56,534 bases of DNA, taken from positions 17,566 through 74,099 of the forward strand of contig JAPKZB010000077.1 of NCBI GenBank assembly GCA_026393985.1, read 5' to 3'. The position numbers and the translations under genes are program-made. Positions within the stretch are counted from its first letter, which is position 1. Each line of letters opens with the position of its first letter. The stretch comes from Acidobacteriota bacterium (GTDB lineage Bacteria > Acidobacteriota > Terriglobia > Bryobacterales > Bryobacteraceae). Below the pieces are notes generated by a model. That model had not been told where the DNA came from, searched no databases, and worked only from the letters and a program-made list of their open reading frames with translations. Positions 54,065 to 56,534 of the stretch are shown one piece after another.

Positions 54065-55432
54065 ATGCACTCCCGCCGCCTCTTCCTCACCCAATCCCTC
54101 GGCGCCATCGCCCTCAACGCCATGGACGCCCTCCCCCACTTCGCCCCCAAGGCCAAGCGCGTCATCTTCCTCACCCAGTCCGGCGGCCCCTCCCAACTCG
54201 AACTCTTCGATCACAAACCCGGCCTCCGCAAACTCGCCGGCCAGGAGCTGCCCGACTCCGTCCGCCGGGGCCAGCGCGTCACCACCATGACCGCCAACCA
54301 GAAGCAGCTCATCATGCCGGGCGTCACCAAATTCATCCGCCACGGCCAGTCCGGCGCCGAACTCGGCGAATGGCTCCCCCACCTCGGCAAGGTCGTCGAC
54401 GATATCTGCTTCGTCAAGTCGATGCACACCGACCAGATCAACCACGCCCCGGCCATGACCCAGTTCCTCACCGGCCACCAGCTCCCCGGCCGCCCCACCC
54501 TCGGCGCCTGGACCAGCTACGGCCTCGGCAGCGTCAACAAAAACCTGCCGGACTATCTCGTCCTGCTCTCGAAAATGCAGCGCCCCAGCGACCAGCCCCT
54601 CTACGACCACTACTGGGGCAGCGGCTTCCTCCCCTCCCGCTACCAGGGCGTCAAACTCCGCAACGCCAAAGACCCCGTCCTCTACCTCCGCGACCCCGAA
54701 GGCCTCCCCCGCCCCCTCCGCCGCCAGATGCTCGACGGCCTCGCCGCCCTCAACCAGCGCCGCCTCGAGGAGACCGGCGACCCCGAAATCTCGACGCGCA
54801 TCCGCCAGTACGAAATGGCCTACCGCATGCAATCGAGCGTCCCCGAACTCACCGATCTCTCGAAAGAGCCCGACGAAGTCTTCGACCTCTACGGCCCCGA
54901 CTCCCGCCGCCCCGGCTCCTACGCCGCCAACTGCATCCTCGCCCGCCGCCTCGCCGAACGCGACGTCCGCTTCATCCAACTCTTCCACCCCGACTGGGAC
55001 CACCACTCCCGCCTCCCCTCCTGGTGCACCGCCCGCTGCCGCGATACCGACCAGCCCAGCGCCGCCCTCGTCACCGACCTCAAGCGCCGCGGCCTCCTCG
55101 ACGACACCCTCGTCGTCTGGGGCGGCGAGTTCGGCCGCGGCGTCGCCGGTCAGGGCCAGTGGGACTCCATCGAAGCCGGCCGCGACCACCATCCCCGCTG
55201 CTTTACCATCTGGATGGCCGGCGCCGGCGTCAAGCCCGGCATCAGTTACGGCGCCACGGACGATTTCAGCTTCAACGTCGCCGAAAACCCCGTCCACGTC
55301 CGCGACCTCCACGCCACCATCCTCCACCTGCTCGGCATCGACCACACCCGCTTCACCTTCCGCTTCCAGGGCCTCGACTTCCGCCTCACCGGCGTCGAAC
55401 CCGCCCGCGTCGCCAAAGGCATCCTCAGCTGA
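54065..55432 (+). CDS. DUF1501 protein with Tat-like signal
   Basis: 455 residues. The N-terminus MHSRRLFLTQSLGAIALNA is Tat-like. DUF1501 blocks: KRVIFLTQSGGPSQLELFDH, the IMPGVTKFIRHGQSGAELGE region, DRDVRFIQ-like ERDVRFIQLFHPDWDHHSRL, VVWGGEFGRGVAGQGQWDS, RDHHPRCFTIWMAGAGV, GATDDFSFNVAENPVHVRDL and LHATILHLLGIDHTRFTFRF. It is closer to the sulfatase-like subgroup of the family than the copy at 40654, which ends earlier. It is third in the AraC-regulated operon. Confidence 0.92.
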   Translation: MHSRRLFLTQSLGAIALNAMDALPHFAPKAKRVIFLTQSGGPSQLELFDHKPGLRKLAGQELPDSVRRGQRVTTMTANQKQLIMPGVTKFIRHGQSGAELGEWLPHLGKVVDDICFVKSMHTDQINHAPAMTQFLTGHQLPGRPTLGAWTSYGLGSVNKNLPDYLVLLSKMQRPSDQPLYDHYWGSGFLPSRYQGVKLRNAKDPVLYLRDPEGLPRPLRRQMLDGLAALNQRRLEETGDPEISTRIRQYEMAYRMQSSVPELTDLSKEPDEVFDLYGPDSRRPGSYAANCILARRLAERDVRFIQLFHPDWDHHSRLPSWCTARCRDTDQPSAALVTDLKRRGLLDDTLVVWGGEFGRGVAGQGQWDSIEAGRDHHPRCFTIWMAGAGVKPGISYGATDDFSFNVAENPVHVRDLHATILHLLGIDHTRFTFRFQGLDFRLTGVEPARVAKGILS

Positions 55433-55647
55433 CTGGCTGGCCCGATCGCCGCACGGCACTCTTCCAAGCAACACACCGCCGCGGGAGCCGTGTTGCGCCC
55501 CGTCGTAAGCCGGATCCCCCGCCCCCCTGCACACCCAGCATCATCGGGAGCGAACCCGTCACCCACCTGCTCCATGCCGGATAGCCCACCCCCCGCGAAG
55601 GTCCACCGCAGTCTCTCCCGCAACGAACCTCGCGTCCCCTCTCTCGC

Positions 55648-56007
55648 CTAGTTCGCTTCCCAGACGACCTTCTTACCCTTCTTCGAGAAGATCAGCTTGT
55701 GCGTCTCGCACAGGTCAATCTCTTCGACGATCCACTCGGTGTCATCCTCGTCCTTCAACATCACGTCAAATAGGCAGGTCTTCTTCCCATAGCCCTTAAA
55801 CGTAATGTCCAACGACTGCCCGGAGTCCAGTTCGTCCTTCCCCAGGATGTCATCACCCCAGTGCCGGTCCTTCGTGGGCGCCACGTATAGTGCCGAAATC
55901 GTAAAACCAGTCTTGTTCACCAGGGTAAAGTCCTGGTCACCGGCAAACAGTGTCGCCGCCAGCAGGGCAGCCCCAGCCATGAAACGCATCTTTGAGGAAA
56001 AGAACAT
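55648..56007 (-). CDS. small exported protein of unknown function (119 aa)
   Basis: From ATG 56007, or ATG 55989 (MRFMAGAALLAATLFAGDQ), which would leave a short leader after a GATAAT motif at 56015-56020 on this strand. A signal peptide ends near AGDQ. The mature ~95 residues contain DFTLVNKTGFTISALYVAPT, then KDELDSGQSLDITF and TEWIVEEIDLCETHKLIF, with two cysteines that could pair. It is a recurring small exported type in environmental bacteria with no known function. The 215-base gap before it (55433-55647) holds nothing else I can identify. Confidence 0.75.
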   Translation of the reverse strand: MFFSSKMRFMAGAALLAATLFAGDQDFTLVNKTGFTISALYVAPTKDRHWGDDILGKDELDSGQSLDITFKGYGKKTCLFDVMLKDEDDTEWIVEEIDLCETHKLIFSKKGKKVVWEAN

Positions 56008-56050
56008 ACGCTAGATTATCGACGATCCGGTCCGGTTTGAACAAATTAAA

Positions 56051-56534
56051 TTATTGCCGCAGAATCCCCAACGCCCGCTCCCCCGCCGCGAAGAACTCCC
56101 GCCGCTCCTCCTCTTTCGCAAACGGCAGCTGCGCCCCCCGGTAGTACGTCAACTCCGCCTCCCACCGCGCCGCCAGCGCCTCCCGCGCCCCGCCCGCCCG
56201 CACCGGCTTGTCCTCCCGCAGCACATACACCGGATTCGTATGCCCCTGCATCTCCGGCTCCCCCTCCGCCCGCCGCCCCACCGTATGCGCCGCAAACCAC
56301 GCGCTCTCCTCCCCCGCCGCGCTCGCCTCCACCTCCAGCCGCTCCCGTCGCCCGTCCCCCCGCACCTCCGCCATCACCTTCCCGTTCCGCACAATCGCCA
56401 ACCGCTCCAGCGGCCGGAAAAACGACGCCGTCGCCTTCACCCGCCCCCCTGCAACCCGCACCTCCACCAGCGGCCCGTTGCTCACCACCACCGCCCCCTG
56501 CTTCACCCCCGCCGCCCACGTCCGCCATGCCGAA
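56051..56534 (-). CDS. CehA/McbA-family metallohydrolase, C-terminal fragment
   Basis: Runs off the right edge; the visible part is the last ~161 residues. It has the family's late block: AWRTWAAGVKQGAVVVSNGP, then VKATASFFRPLERLAIVRNG, ESAWFAAHTVG and QGHTNPVYVLREDKPVRAGG. The catalytic PHP-type metal site lies outside the window. The closest known members hydrolyse carbamates and related amides; the substrate here is unknown. Confidence 0.72.
   Translation of the reverse strand, partial: SAWRTWAAGVKQGAVVVSNGPLVEVRVAGGRVKATASFFRPLERLAIVRNGKVMAEVRGDGRRERLEVEASAAGEESAWFAAHTVGRRAEGEPEMQGHTNPVYVLREDKPVRAGGAREALAARWEAELTYYRGAQLPFAKEEERREFFAAGERALGILRQ

Overview
The window looks like the chromosome of a GC-rich Acidobacteriota member, probably of the Solibacter/Bryobacter type. 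This is an inference from gene content: two very long TonB-dependent receptors with an N-terminal carboxypeptidase-regulatory-like domain, two sets of genes for DUF1549/DUF1553 (PSD1) and DUF1501 proteins, a CRTAC1/ASPIC-UnbV protein followed by a TPR protein, a PPC-domain protein, a YpdA-type reductase and a selenophosphate synthetase. No rRNA, tRNA, CRISPR array, phage module or intact transposase was seen.

Layout. 1-17.6 kb is mostly housekeeping. It holds the tail of a PQQ-propeller gene, two unknown exported proteins, the minus-strand lpdA-lipB-E2 operon (lipoate and 2-oxoacid dehydrogenase functions), a divergent POTRA-only protein, glnA behind a strong two-way terminator, and a tightly overlapped minus-strand run: Gfo/Idh/MocA oxidoreductase - DUF1080 - alaS - ypdA - GT4 - pilD - uppS - cdsA. 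17.8-21.4 kb is a TonB-dependent receptor. 21.7-25.4 kb is a minus-strand run of a GT39-like membrane glycosyltransferase, selD and pyrF. SelD appears to be a selenoprotein: the conserved N-terminus continues upstream through an in-frame UGA that is followed by a SECIS-like hairpin.

25.4-36.4 kb looks like a nutrient-acquisition region. It has an exported HIT-type protein overlapped with a UxaA-family dehydratase, a convergent CBM9-like/beta-helix protein, and a divergent TonB receptor - CRTAC1 - TPR operon with overlapping stops and starts. 36.4-42 kb is a PPC - PSD/BIG2 - DUF1501 operon followed by an antisense remnant of another DUF1501 gene. 42.3-44.9 kb is a minus-strand operon with a GT4 and two unknown proteins. 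45-47.6 kb holds a small orphan frame, a 17-bp tandem repeat and a penicillin-acylase-family hydrolase. 47.6-49.3 kb is a gene-poor stretch, visibly lower in GC between about 48.1 and 49.0 kb. 49.3-55.4 kb is an AraC-type regulator divergent from a second operon: PSD1 cytochrome-like protein - beta-propeller - DUF1501. The window ends with a small exported protein and the 3' end of a CehA/McbA-family metallohydrolase.

The most noteworthy items are the UGA-containing selD, the two PSD/DUF1501 operons (one with its own candidate regulator, one beside a decayed extra copy), and the receptor-CRTAC1-TPR operon. None of these is an assembled novel system with a provable function from sequence alone. 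Many very long antisense frames in this window are by-products of C-ending codon use and were left out.
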